DNA of 41,087 nucleotides from NCBI GenBank assembly GCA_964540005.1, contig CAZILN010000370.1:1-41087 (forward strand), given 5' to 3'. Below are positions 17,944 through 25,650 of this stretch, one piece after another. Positions within the stretch are counted from its first letter, which is position 1. The number at the start of each line of letters is the position of its first letter. The stretch comes from CAZILN01 sp964540005 (GTDB taxonomy: Bacteria; Bacteroidota; Bacteroidia; Bacteroidales; SM23-62). A program made the position numbers and the translations under genes. The notes below the pieces were generated by a model. The model had not been told where the DNA came from and searched no databases. It was given only the letters and a program-made list of their open reading frames with translations.

Positions 17944-19169
17944 TGTTTTACCCTATTATGAAGTAAGGATGCAGGTGGCCTGACAAGGGCAAGGATCTCA
18001 TTACCCTTCAAACCACTTTTTATAACCGCCTCCGTATTGTTGTATTCACTGACAGAAATTTCTTTTTCAATAAATCCATTATTTTCGGCGACATATACTA
18101 CTTTAATACTGTCCTGGTCAAAAAGAGTCACGACCGGGACAACAATGGTATCCTGTATGCTGTTCACCAGTACATCGCAGGTAACTGCCAGTCCGGGCTG
18201 TATCTCAACTGACAGACTATCGATGGAAGCCGTCACCTCAAATATCTTAACTTCGGAATCTCTCTTTACAGGTTTCCCGACAGGAGCTTTGTACTTTATC
18301 CTGCCGGTAAGGATAATGTCCGGATATGCATCCACACTGTGTGTAACAGCCTGGTCAATCACCAGCCGCTTGTAAACCGACTCACTAACCTGCATTTTAA
18401 CATGCATCCGGCTCAGGTCAGGGATCTGGATTATCGGCATATCCGCCCATACCACATCCCCTTCCCTCACTTTGACACCTGATTGCCATGACCTGGCATA
18501 TACAACTATTCCCTCAACATCGGCCGTAAGGATAAGAGTCCCGAGTTGCCATTCAAGCCGGTCAACCTGGTTCTGCTTTTGTGTGATCTGCAGTTTCATT
18601 TTCTGCAGCTCGGAAGCATTGATCTGCTTGAGGAACTCCAGTTTTTTCATCAGGCTGGATCGTTGAATCTCTGCCATTTCCAATTCCAGCATGATGATTT
18701 CACGTGAGGATGGTGAGGTAAATTTCATTTGAAGGGAATCCAGCCTGGAGATCTCCGTGGAAGCTTCAATGGTTTTCACCTCTGTTTCAAGTACCAGATA
18801 TTGCAGGTCCAGGTTGGCTTTGGTTTTAATATAATCTGCCTCAGCCTTCTCAAGTTCGATCAGGGCCTGCAGGTACTCGTTCTCCAGTTCACGCCCTTCA
18901 AGGATGCATAAAGTATCACCTGTTTTTACATGGTTTCCCTCTTCTATTAAGTAGAGGATGGTCACATCGCTGAATATACCCGGACAGCCGTAACTGTATG
19001 TATTTATTGCTTCCAGGGTTCCTTCGGTCCTTATAATATCCTGGTAATCCTTTCTCCTGGCAGGGGAGGTCAGAATGTCACTATAAGTGGTTTTGTCCGC
19101 ACAGGAAGCAAGTATGAGCAGGCATACAATGAAATAAGGCACACGCCATCTATGTACTGGAAGTGACAT
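17940..19169 (-). CDS. HlyD/MacA-type periplasmic adaptor lipoprotein (first of three)
   Basis: A 409-residue adaptor with lipobox LLILASC. It has the barrel-sandwich start (YSYGCPGIFSDVTILYLIEE), a coiled coil at about residues 105-200, the returning half (GIVVYARSWQSGVKVREGDV), a beta-barrel (PDLSRMHVKMQVSESVYKRL) and a last domain with VPVVTLFDQDSIKVVYVAEN. It is the first gene of the operon, overlapping the second adaptor by four bases. The predicted leader carries a long inverted repeat (19181-19314). Why three adaptors are kept is unknown; they may form a mixed hexamer or serve different permeases. Confidence 0.85.
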   Translation of the reverse strand: MSLPVHRWRVPYFIVCLLILASCADKTTYSDILTSPARRKDYQDIIRTEGTLEAINTYSYGCPGIFSDVTILYLIEEGNHVKTGDTLCILEGRELENEYLQALIELEKAEADYIKTKANLDLQYLVLETEVKTIEASTEISRLDSLQMKFTSPSSREIIMLELEMAEIQRSSLMKKLEFLKQINASELQKMKLQITQKQNQVDRLEWQLGTLILTADVEGIVVYARSWQSGVKVREGDVVWADMPIIQIPDLSRMHVKMQVSESVYKRLVIDQAVTHSVDAYPDIILTGRIKYKAPVGKPVKRDSEVKIFEVTASIDSLSVEIQPGLAVTCDVLVNSIQDTIVVPVVTLFDQDSIKVVYVAENNGFIEKEISVSEYNNTEAVIKSGLKGNEILALVRPPASLLHNRVKQ

Positions 19170-19180
19170 AGAGATATCTG

Positions 19181-19314
19181 GTTACTAATTGATATGAGAT
19201 TTCCTACTCTCAAGAATTTTTGCAGGAACTTCGCGATGCCAGGTTTCATTAATATACGATATTTTGACTGATAATGCAATAAGCCATGGAATCTCGTATA
19301 TTATAATTAGTAAC
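19181..19314. repeat. 134-bp inverted-repeat element, possible degenerate MITE
   Basis: The left end (19181-19204) starts GTTACTAATT and continues GATATGAGATTTCC. The right end (19288-19314), read in reverse complement, starts with the same GTTACTAATT, then has a few extra bases and ends ACGAGATTCC. The arms are thus imperfect inverted repeats of about 25 bases around a non-coding core. Size and shape suggest a small non-autonomous element, but no flanking target duplication is obvious. It sits 12 bases upstream of the first adaptor gene and so must contain or carry its promoter. A related scrap occurs at 30514-30536. Confidence 0.4.
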
Positions 19315-19428
19315 GAAGAAATCAGGGAATAAGGTGTATTCTGTTGTTTTTTTATGATTATTTAACAGCTTTGGCTCTGCCAGTAGAAGCTTTGTATCCT
19401 GAAAGGGTGAATGATCCGATCAGGATGG

Positions 19429-20283
19429 TTATCTATCAACAGAAGATAACAGCTGCTTCACTGAACGTTCAAAATCCTCAACAAGCAATGCCAGCTTATC
19501 CTGGTAAAGGCTGCCGGCCCATTCATCCATGAAGAGTTTTTTGTATTCGAGGGCCAGTACCAGCACCCGGTCATGGTGGGCTTTGCTGAGTCGCCTGGAC
19601 AGGTAACCACCCGGGAATATTTCATTTTCTGCCACACGGACCGGATGGCCGTCAATGCGGAGCTTCGATAATTCATGAATGAACTGATCGATGAGTGGAC
19701 CGAACAATTTACGGTTAACCGCTTCTGTTCCCAGATTGATTTCGGGACGGGGATCCATGAACCATTCCTGTTGCTTTTCACGCTGATAGCAGTAGGAATG
19801 CATATCAAAAAGGAGGACGCTGTTGTATTCCTGCAGGAGGTATCCTGTAATCATATCAATGAGATCATGAAACTCTCGGTGTTTCGCCAGGCTTATGATC
19901 CTTTCCTGCTCATTCACTTTACGTTTCCATACTTTTACTCCCCATATCCCCCTGACGGAACTGTACACAGACTTCTCCGGCTCCCGGTTCAGGTCATACT
20001 CATAACGTGAATCCAGGGCTGTAATGCGGATGGGAAGGTTTTTAATAAATCTTTCCGTGTGGGGATCTTCTTCCCTGTACCGGTCATCCTCCGATATATG
20101 CATTATCTCGAGCATGTCATCGCGTACCCTGCTGCCGGCATGAATGGCCACACCCAGGTACGGGGCGGGGCCGGCAAACCGGAATGTTACCGATCCAAGT
20201 TCTGTGGTTCCTGAAAAGGGAAATTTGTTGCTGTAAAGACATTCTCTAATTTCTTGCAGGGAAAACGTCTTTGAGGAGATCAT
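19429..20283 (-). CDS. N-formylglutamate amidohydrolase family protein
   Basis: A 284-residue cytoplasmic hydrolase of the zinc-dependent N-formylglutamate amidohydrolase family. Family signs are GVAIHAGSRV (His48), SRYEYDLNRE (residues 92-101, the conserved DLNR), LLFDMHSYCYQR (residues 157-168) and a conserved C-terminal region with RVAENEIFPGGYLSRRL. Despite the family name, members beside ATP-grasp enzymes are thought to cut amide bonds of small modified peptides or amino acids rather than take part in histidine breakdown, and no hut genes are present here. The start follows the stop of the ATP-grasp gene by one base, so the two are coupled and probably act on the same compound. Confidence 0.8.
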   Translation of the reverse strand: MISSKTFSLQEIRECLYSNKFPFSGTTELGSVTFRFAGPAPYLGVAIHAGSRVRDDMLEIMHISEDDRYREEDPHTERFIKNLPIRITALDSRYEYDLNREPEKSVYSSVRGIWGVKVWKRKVNEQERIISLAKHREFHDLIDMITGYLLQEYNSVLLFDMHSYCYQREKQQEWFMDPRPEINLGTEAVNRKLFGPLIDQFIHELSKLRIDGHPVRVAENEIFPGGYLSRRLSKAHHDRVLVLALEYKKLFMDEWAGSLYQDKLALLVEDFERSVKQLLSSVDR

Positions 20284-20284
20284 G

Positions 20285-21658
20285 CTATTTGTTTTCCCTT
20301 CTTTTAACAGTCAGGGTAGGAACCAGTCCACCACCGGCACTCACATTGATTACATGTTCATCCGAAACACGGGAAATCGTTCCGCTGTATTTCTCCAGGA
20401 GGGCAAAAGGATTGATATTGACGTACTTATCCTTAAATGAGAGTTTGTCTGAGATTTCAGGAAAGGTGTCCCTCGGTATATTAACGTATTCCTGGACCAC
20501 CCAGGAATCATCATAAAGATGCCTGTTCATGATTTTTTCCCAGTTGTGCTGACCGGTATCCAGTCCAATAAAAACATCCTTTCCTCCATATGAGTTAGCC
20601 GGCTTAAGCACAAACTGGTCCTTATTATCTGCAAGCAGGGCTTTCAGGCTGGCTTCTTTGTCCCGGAAAGTAACTGTCGTGTCGGCCAGCACTTTGGTCC
20701 AGGGAATCGTTTCCCGTATTACTTTGAGCTCTTCCCTGGAAAAAATGTGCTGGAAACGGGGATCGGTGATGAGCGTCAATACTTTTTTGCTACCGACAAT
20801 AAAGGAGCGGAAGGGATTGCAGCAACATACCCGGCCTTCTTTCAGGCTGTGAATAAAAGATCCGACCTCATCCCATTTTTCTATCAGCTCCCTGCTGATG
20901 ACCCGCTTATATATCAGGTGTATCTCCCTGTCACGGGCATAAACCCTGTCTTTTTTCAGTGTAATATCATAAGGGCTGCAAATAACTGTATCATATCCCT
21001 TTTGTGTAAAATACCTCTCATGCATCTGGAATTCCGAATAGGTCGAGACATCAACCCAGTCTACAATGGCAATAACAGGTTTTTCGGGAAGTGAAGGAGT
21101 TGAGGATCTGTACTCACCGTAGCATTTTAGCAGGGCATTCAGCAGCCTTTCCTGCCTTCTGAAATAATCAATTTTCCAGTTTTCAAATACCGGGTTCCCT
21201 TTGAACAATTCCCTGAATCCTGCCTCCTGTACATCTGCATAGGCTATTCCTGCCGGGGAATCACAGTTAAATTCAAGGAAGGTGATTGAATAGTCATTCA
21301 GGAAGGCATCCAGGCGTGCTATTACCAGCGGCTTTGAATAACCCGGTTCGATGTGATACAGCTCCTCTTCCCTGTCGCTGAACTTCATTATACCGCGTAC
21401 CCCCTTATCATGAACATATAGATTGATGAATTTATTCAGGGCTGAACTGATCTTTTCAACTGCCCAGGTCAGTATACGGGTCTGTTTTTCGGATACAAAA
21501 TTCGGCTTCAGCAGCGATGGCATGGGCAGACCATTAAAAGTGCACATGTTATCGACCAGGTACTTGTTCAGGAATTCAAAATTCCGTATGGTAGCTTCAC
21601 CTGCTGCCTTTTGATCAGCAAGATAGGATCTGTTCAGTTCTCTGATCGGTTCCAGCAT
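20285..21658 (-). CDS. Circularly permuted ATP-grasp enzyme (amide/peptide ligase type)
   Basis: Probably joins an amine and a carboxylate using ATP. I choose ATG 21658 (MLEPIRELNRSY); a GTG six bases upstream would add two residues. Family marks are FLEFNCDSPAG (about residues 127-137), whose Glu, Asn and Asp are typical of the metal-binding end of the ATP-grasp fold appearing first in permuted members. The nucleotide-binding FVLKPANSYGGKDVFIG (about 349-365) and WVVQEYV (about 386-392) come late in the chain. This order, reversed relative to normal ATP-grasp enzymes, supports circular permutation. The next gene, one base away, encodes an N-formylglutamate amidohydrolase family enzyme; such pairs are known, often with a DUF1704 peptidase that I do not see here. 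Substrate unknown. Confidence 0.8.
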   Translation of the reverse strand: MLEPIRELNRSYLADQKAAGEATIRNFEFLNKYLVDNMCTFNGLPMPSLLKPNFVSEKQTRILTWAVEKISSALNKFINLYVHDKGVRGIMKFSDREEELYHIEPGYSKPLVIARLDAFLNDYSITFLEFNCDSPAGIAYADVQEAGFRELFKGNPVFENWKIDYFRRQERLLNALLKCYGEYRSSTPSLPEKPVIAIVDWVDVSTYSEFQMHERYFTQKGYDTVICSPYDITLKKDRVYARDREIHLIYKRVISRELIEKWDEVGSFIHSLKEGRVCCCNPFRSFIVGSKKVLTLITDPRFQHIFSREELKVIRETIPWTKVLADTTVTFRDKEASLKALLADNKDQFVLKPANSYGGKDVFIGLDTGQHNWEKIMNRHLYDDSWVVQEYVNIPRDTFPEISDKLSFKDKYVNINPFALLEKYSGTISRVSDEHVINVSAGGGLVPTLTVKRRENK

Positions 21659-21716
21659 AGCCACATGAGATTACTCAATAAGATATCAATTAAAATCCTG
21701 CTCTGATATTTAGTAC

Positions 21717-21746
21717 CAAATATATGGTAAATTATTCATTTGCAAA
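21717..21746 (-). promoter_or_regulatory. Bacteroidota-type promoter for the ATP-grasp operon
   Basis: On the minus strand a -33 element TTTG (21743-21746) is followed after 18 bases by TATATTTG (21717-21724), a perfect match to TAnnTTTG. Predicted start is near 21710, about 50 bases before the start codon at 21658. This is the best promoter match in the window. Confidence 0.55.
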
Positions 21747-21868
21747 ATAATACATAAGAATACACCCTTATATTAATGAGACCCTTTCCTGGTAAATTCA
21801 GGATACAAATTACAGCATAAGCAAGGGATGAACTGTAAAATGATTATTAATCCAAAATCCAATGCATT

Positions 21869-22235
21869 ATGTTAACGAAAAAAACAAAAAAAGCGGATCT
21901 TGAGAGCAAACGTCCATTGTTCTTCCAGATTGGGCTTATCGTTTCACTGGCACTTGCATTGCTTGCATTTGAATGGAAAAGTAACCGTGCAGTTTGTAGT
22001 AGACAAATCCGGAAAGGTCAAAGATATAGAAGTTCTCCGAAGTGCATATCCCTGTCTGGACGATGAAGCTATAAGAGTTATTGCATTATCCCCGCTCTGG
22101 ACGCCGGGGGAAAACAATGGCAAGGCAGTTGATGTGTATTTTACTATTCCTGTAAGTTTTAAGCTTCAGCAGGAAAAATCAGGATATCCTGAACTGCAGG
22201 TTTTACATCAGGCTTCCGTAAGGCTCCCTGCTTAA
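21869..22235 (+). pseudogene. TonB remnant with the middle deleted
   Basis: The first 39 residues (to FEWKS) are the N-terminus of a Bacteroidota TonB, with the cytoplasmic start KADLESKRPLFF and the single membrane helix IGLIVSLALALLAFEW. Directly after, in another frame, comes the TonB C-terminal domain from NGKVTVQFVVDKSGKVKDIE through LDDEAIRVIALSPLW to VYFTIPVSFKL. The periplasmic proline-rich linker, normally 100 residues or more, is absent, and the frame changes at the join near 21970-21985 (GAATGGAAAAGTAAC). An internal deletion that fused FEW to NGKV explains both. The product cannot span the periplasm, so the gene is dead. Confidence 0.75.
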
Positions 22236-22247
22236 AGATCCGAGTAA

Positions 22248-22745
22248 TCAGCCGGATGCAGCCCAGTGCTCCTCGCGGGACGCCATATCTGAAAATGCGG
22301 TCATGTACATCAGGTTAGGCATGCTGCTGCCTGAAATGGCTTCTGCATAGAATACTGCATTAAACTCCAACTTTTTAAAGAGTGCCATCTCTCCTCCCTC
22401 GTTAAACATTTCAACTTTCTTTTCAAATATTCTCTCGGTAGCGGATTCGTAACTCCTGAGTTCGTAGATCCTTTCTGCCGGGGGTGTGTCGAAACCGGGA
22501 GCTTCATACTGCGACATATTACGAAAAGCCTTTAGAAGGGTAGAGCTGATCCGCTCATAGGCGGCATTATCAAAGCTTGCTTCGAGGTAATCTTTGCCAG
22601 CCGTCAGGTATTCGGTATCCTGGTCCAGGATCCGGGATAAGCCCTCAAATTGTTCAAGCGAGGAAAAGGGTATCCACACAATAATAATATTGCCTGATAC
22701 GGTATCTTCCTCAATCGGTTTGCAGGATTTCAAATGTCGTTTCAT
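22248..22745 (-). pseudogene. NIPSNAP-family protein fragment, cut at both ends
   Basis: The frame encodes 165 residues whose core matches the NIPSNAP domain seen in Bacteroidota secreted proteins: EEDTVSGNIIIVWIPFSSLE, PPAERIYELRSYESATE, VEMFNEGGEMALFKKL and SSMPNLMYMTAFSDMASREE. The usual signal peptide and first half-domain are missing: the frame opens with MKRHLKSC and enters mid-domain. The C-terminus stops right after HWAASG, where the family normally continues for about 30 residues. The remnant could still be translated, but it has no export signal and an incomplete fold. It lies tail-to-tail with the TonB remnant, 12 bases apart. Confidence 0.6.
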
Positions 22746-22771
22746 GATTTATTGAATTTTTGAGGGTTGGT

Positions 22772-24106
22772 TTATTCTTCAGCAATACAATACAAATATC
22801 TGAATCCCCTGAGAAAGAGTTCGTTGCCTATTACTACAGGGGAAGCATGAAATCCATCCTCAAGCACATTCTTTGCAATCACTTCGAATTGGGGACCAAG
22901 TTTTACGACGCTGAAGGTCCCTTCAGCACCGGGTATATATATCCTGTCCTTAACACCCAGGGGTGAGGCATAGATGCTTTTTATACCTTCCAGTGGTTGA
23001 TTGATATAGTATTCGGTACCGTCTTTCGCATCGAGGCAGGTCAGGTAACCGTTGTTTACCTTGAGGAAATATAATTTGTCTTCCATCAGTACCGGTGAGG
23101 GAGTGTATGATGTGTTTTTATCATAGGTCCATACAATGGCATCAGTGCCGGCAATATCTCCTTTTGCTATCGAGGCATCCACCGCCTGAAGGGCAGACCC
23201 CCTGAAACCACTTAATAAATATACTATATTTCCATACACGACGGGCGTTGGGATAACATTCCGTGTCATTCCGGTACTTTCCCATATTAACTCGCTGGTA
23301 TTGAGATCATAGCTCCGGATCTTCGTTGAAGCGCTGGTGATCAATTGGGTCTTTCCTCCCGCTTCAATCACAATTGGGGTGGCCCAGGAACTGACTTCCT
23401 CCCTTTCCACACTCCATATGTCTTTTCCCGTCTTCTTGTCCATTACATGCAGGGTGGATTGACCCTGATGGTCACGCAGAATGATCAGCTTATCTTTATA
23501 CAACTGGGGTGAACTTCCCTCTCCAAAACTCATCACTTTCTCCATCTTCCCAAAATCACGTTCCCAGACAACTTCTCCTTTCATGTTAAGGCAATACAGT
23601 CCATGAGAACCGAAATATGCATAGATATGTTCCCCGTCCGTTACGGGAGAGTGGGATGCCCAGCTGCCAAGCTGATGGGTCTGGTTGTGCGGTAGTTCTT
23701 GTTTAAGGCTCGTCTGCCAGAGCTTTTTACCTGTTTCCCTGTCGAGTGATATAACCACAAAGTCATGGATAAGGTCCGTTTTATTGGGTGTCATCCAGTC
23801 CTGACCCCCTTCTCCTTCCTGTTCAGATGTTTCAGCTTTCTGTGCTGTCGGGACGGCAGACAACAGAATGATCTGGTCTTTCCATATGATTGGTGTGGCA
23901 TGGCCCGCTCCCGGAACCTCAACCTTCCACTTTACATTTTTGTCCTCACTCCACTCAACCGGCGGATCGCCCCAGGGGGCTACCCCGTTGGCATCAGGAC
24001 CTCTCCACTGTGGCCAGTTCATATCATTTCCGGATCCTGACTGTTGAGAGAACAGGCAATTAGATGCTGCCATGATTATAGCAGCGATGAAAGTAATGGT
24101 ACGCAT
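22772..24106 (-). CDS. Exported PQQ-like beta-propeller repeat protein
   Basis: A 444-residue protein with a signal peptide ending around CLFSQQ. It opens with WPQWRGPDANGVAPWGDPPV, the typical start of a family of exported eight-bladed propellers related to BamB and quinoprotein dehydrogenases. Blades are marked by repeated phrases of the type LISLDRETGKKLWQ, HVMDKKTGKDIWSV, SYDLNTSELIWES and TCLDAKDGTEYY. I see no haem c motif and no sign of a dehydrogenase active site, so it is more likely a binding or scaffold protein than an alcohol dehydrogenase. It is single-gene, divergent from kynureninase, with a perfect -7 element about 54 bases upstream. Confidence 0.85.
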   Translation of the reverse strand: MRTITFIAAIIMAASNCLFSQQSGSGNDMNWPQWRGPDANGVAPWGDPPVEWSEDKNVKWKVEVPGAGHATPIIWKDQIILLSAVPTAQKAETSEQEGEGGQDWMTPNKTDLIHDFVVISLDRETGKKLWQTSLKQELPHNQTHQLGSWASHSPVTDGEHIYAYFGSHGLYCLNMKGEVVWERDFGKMEKVMSFGEGSSPQLYKDKLIILRDHQGQSTLHVMDKKTGKDIWSVEREEVSSWATPIVIEAGGKTQLITSASTKIRSYDLNTSELIWESTGMTRNVIPTPVVYGNIVYLLSGFRGSALQAVDASIAKGDIAGTDAIVWTYDKNTSYTPSPVLMEDKLYFLKVNNGYLTCLDAKDGTEYYINQPLEGIKSIYASPLGVKDRIYIPGAEGTFSVVKLGPQFEVIAKNVLEDGFHASPVVIGNELFLRGFRYLYCIAEE

Positions 24107-24159
24107 GATAAATTCCTCTTTGTTTTGAAAGTTACATCTCTCAGTAAAAAATTCAGCCC

Positions 24160-24167
24160 CAAATATA
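24160..24167 (-). promoter_or_regulatory. -7 promoter element for the PQQ-propeller gene
   Basis: TATATTTG on the minus strand matches TAnnTTTG exactly and sits about 54 bases upstream of the start codon at 24106. No good -33 TTTG is seen at the expected spacing, so the assignment rests on the -7 box only. Confidence 0.35.
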
Positions 24168-24205
24168 AGAATATTGTCGGATCAGGCTACAGGGGTTTTT
24201 TTAAT

Positions 24206-24229
24206 CCATCGGATCGATCGATCCGATGG
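24206..24229. repeat. Perfect 24-bp palindrome of the CGGATCG repeat family
   Basis: CCATCGGATCGATCGATCCGATGG equals its own reverse complement (strictly 12 + 12 bases). It lies between the divergent propeller and kynureninase genes, 50 bases upstream of the kynureninase start. It shares the CATCGGATCG core with the tandem arrays at 38281 and 40893. As DNA it could bind a dimeric regulator; as RNA it would form a hairpin in the kynureninase leader. Confidence 0.7.
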
Positions 24230-24278
24230 GTTCGTACAGTGAAAAACAGTACCTTGGTATTTATAAAAATATAAACGA

Positions 24279-25562
24279 ATGAAGTTTGCAGATACCGGTC
24301 TTGCCACGGCAAAAAACCTGGATTCGCAGGATGATCTCAGGGAATTCAGGCAAAAGTACCGGATGAATGATCCTGGGACTATATATCTTGACGGCAATTC
24401 CCTTGGACGCCTTCCGGAAGCAGCCATTGACCGGATCAGGGAGGTAACGGAAAATGAGTGGGGCGACCGCTTGATAAGAAGCTGGAATGAAGGATGGATA
24501 GACGCCCCGGCGAGGATAGGTGCAAAAATTGCCCGGCTGATCGGTGCAGGGGAAGATGAGGTAATAGTAACCGACGCCACCTCAATGAATCTGTTCAAAC
24601 TAGCTGTTGCAGGATTGAGATACAATCCGGCAAGAAAAAAAATAATCAGTGATGAACTGAATTTCCCTTCTGACCTGTATATACTGCAGGGTGTTGTCGA
24701 TTTGCTGGGGAAGGGTTATGAAATTCAACTGGCAGGCTCTACGGACGGAATAGGTATTGATCCCGAAAACATTGAAAACCTGATGGACAACGATACGGCC
24801 CTGCTCTCACTTACCCATACCTGTTTCAAATCTGCCTTTGTCCATGAAATGGCCCGTCTCACCCGGTCGGCCCATGATAAGGGGGCCATGGTCCTTTGGG
24901 ATATCAGCCATTCTGCCGGTGCACTGGAAATTGATCTGAATGCCTGTGAGACCGATATGGCAGTGGGCTGTACCTATAAATACCTGAATGGGGGTCCGGG
25001 GGCCCCGGCATTCCTTTTTGTTCGAAAGGACCTGCAGAAGAAACTCATGCAACCTGTCTGGGGCTGGCTTGGATCGGAAGAACCATTTGCTTTTAGTCCC
25101 GATTACAAACCTGCCGGGAATATGGACCGCTTTCTCATCGGAACACCACCTGTTCTATCAATGCTGGCGCTTGAACCCGGACTGGACATACACCTGGAAG
25201 CAGGCATGCACAGGCTGAGACAAAAAAGCATCCTGCAGACAGAATACCTGGTATATCTGTTTGATCAATTACTCGAGCCTGAAGGTTTTACCCTTGGGTC
25301 CCCGCGTGATCCTGAGCAGCGTGGCTCCCATGTATCCCTGAAACATCCCGAAGCCCTGCGCATCTGCCATGCAATGACTGAAGCGGACCCTCCCGATATA
25401 AAGATCATTCCTGACTTCAGGAGTCCGGACAATATCCGCATCGGTATAGCTTCCATATATACCAGCTTCGAAGATATTCACCGGGCGGTTCTCCGTATCA
25501 GGGAGATAACAGAGAAGGGGATTTACCTGGACTATTCTGCAGATGCATTAAAAGTCACCTGA
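24279..25562 (+). CDS. kynU: Kynureninase
   Basis: PLP enzyme that splits kynurenine (or 3-hydroxykynurenine) into anthranilate (or 3-hydroxyanthranilate) and alanine. The 427-residue length is standard. Family marks are YLDGNSLGRLPEAA near residue 36, the phosphate-binding VTDATSMNLFKL, DISHSAGALEIDL with the PLP-pyridine Asp, and CTYKYLNGGPGAPAF with the Schiff-base Lys234. No other tryptophan or kynurenine pathway gene is present in the window. A ketosynthase gene follows in the same direction after 88 bases. The 24-bp palindrome lies in its upstream region. Confidence 0.93.
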   Translation: MKFADTGLATAKNLDSQDDLREFRQKYRMNDPGTIYLDGNSLGRLPEAAIDRIREVTENEWGDRLIRSWNEGWIDAPARIGAKIARLIGAGEDEVIVTDATSMNLFKLAVAGLRYNPARKKIISDELNFPSDLYILQGVVDLLGKGYEIQLAGSTDGIGIDPENIENLMDNDTALLSLTHTCFKSAFVHEMARLTRSAHDKGAMVLWDISHSAGALEIDLNACETDMAVGCTYKYLNGGPGAPAFLFVRKDLQKKLMQPVWGWLGSEEPFAFSPDYKPAGNMDRFLIGTPPVLSMLALEPGLDIHLEAGMHRLRQKSILQTEYLVYLFDQLLEPEGFTLGSPRDPEQRGSHVSLKHPEALRICHAMTEADPPDIKIIPDFRSPDNIRIGIASIYTSFEDIHRAVLRIREITEKGIYLDYSADALKVT

Positions 25563-25650
25563 AGAATTTAAAATTGTATATTTATATCAGTGCTGAATAT
25601 TGCAGTGTAAATTGTTTTTTATTACTTACGATTAATTTAGTGTTTCGCTC

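Noticed and set aside
12665..19169. RND efflux system
   Set aside because: The inner-membrane component has a MacB_PCD/FtsX layout with four helices, not the 1000-residue RND transporter; the system is of the ABC/MacAB type.
19070..19279. Short minus-strand frame (starts MHYQSKYRILMKPG) across the start of the first adaptor
   Set aside because: It overlaps the adaptor's signal peptide in another frame and runs through the inverted-repeat element; no family is recognisable.
19429..20283. Histidine-breakdown hutG
   Set aside because: No other hut gene is present and the gene is coupled to an ATP-grasp ligase, which points to a different role.
22772..24106. PQQ-dependent alcohol dehydrogenase
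   Set aside because: At 444 residues it is too short, and I see no disulfide or haem motif of those enzymes; the WPQWRGP start fits the non-catalytic propeller family.
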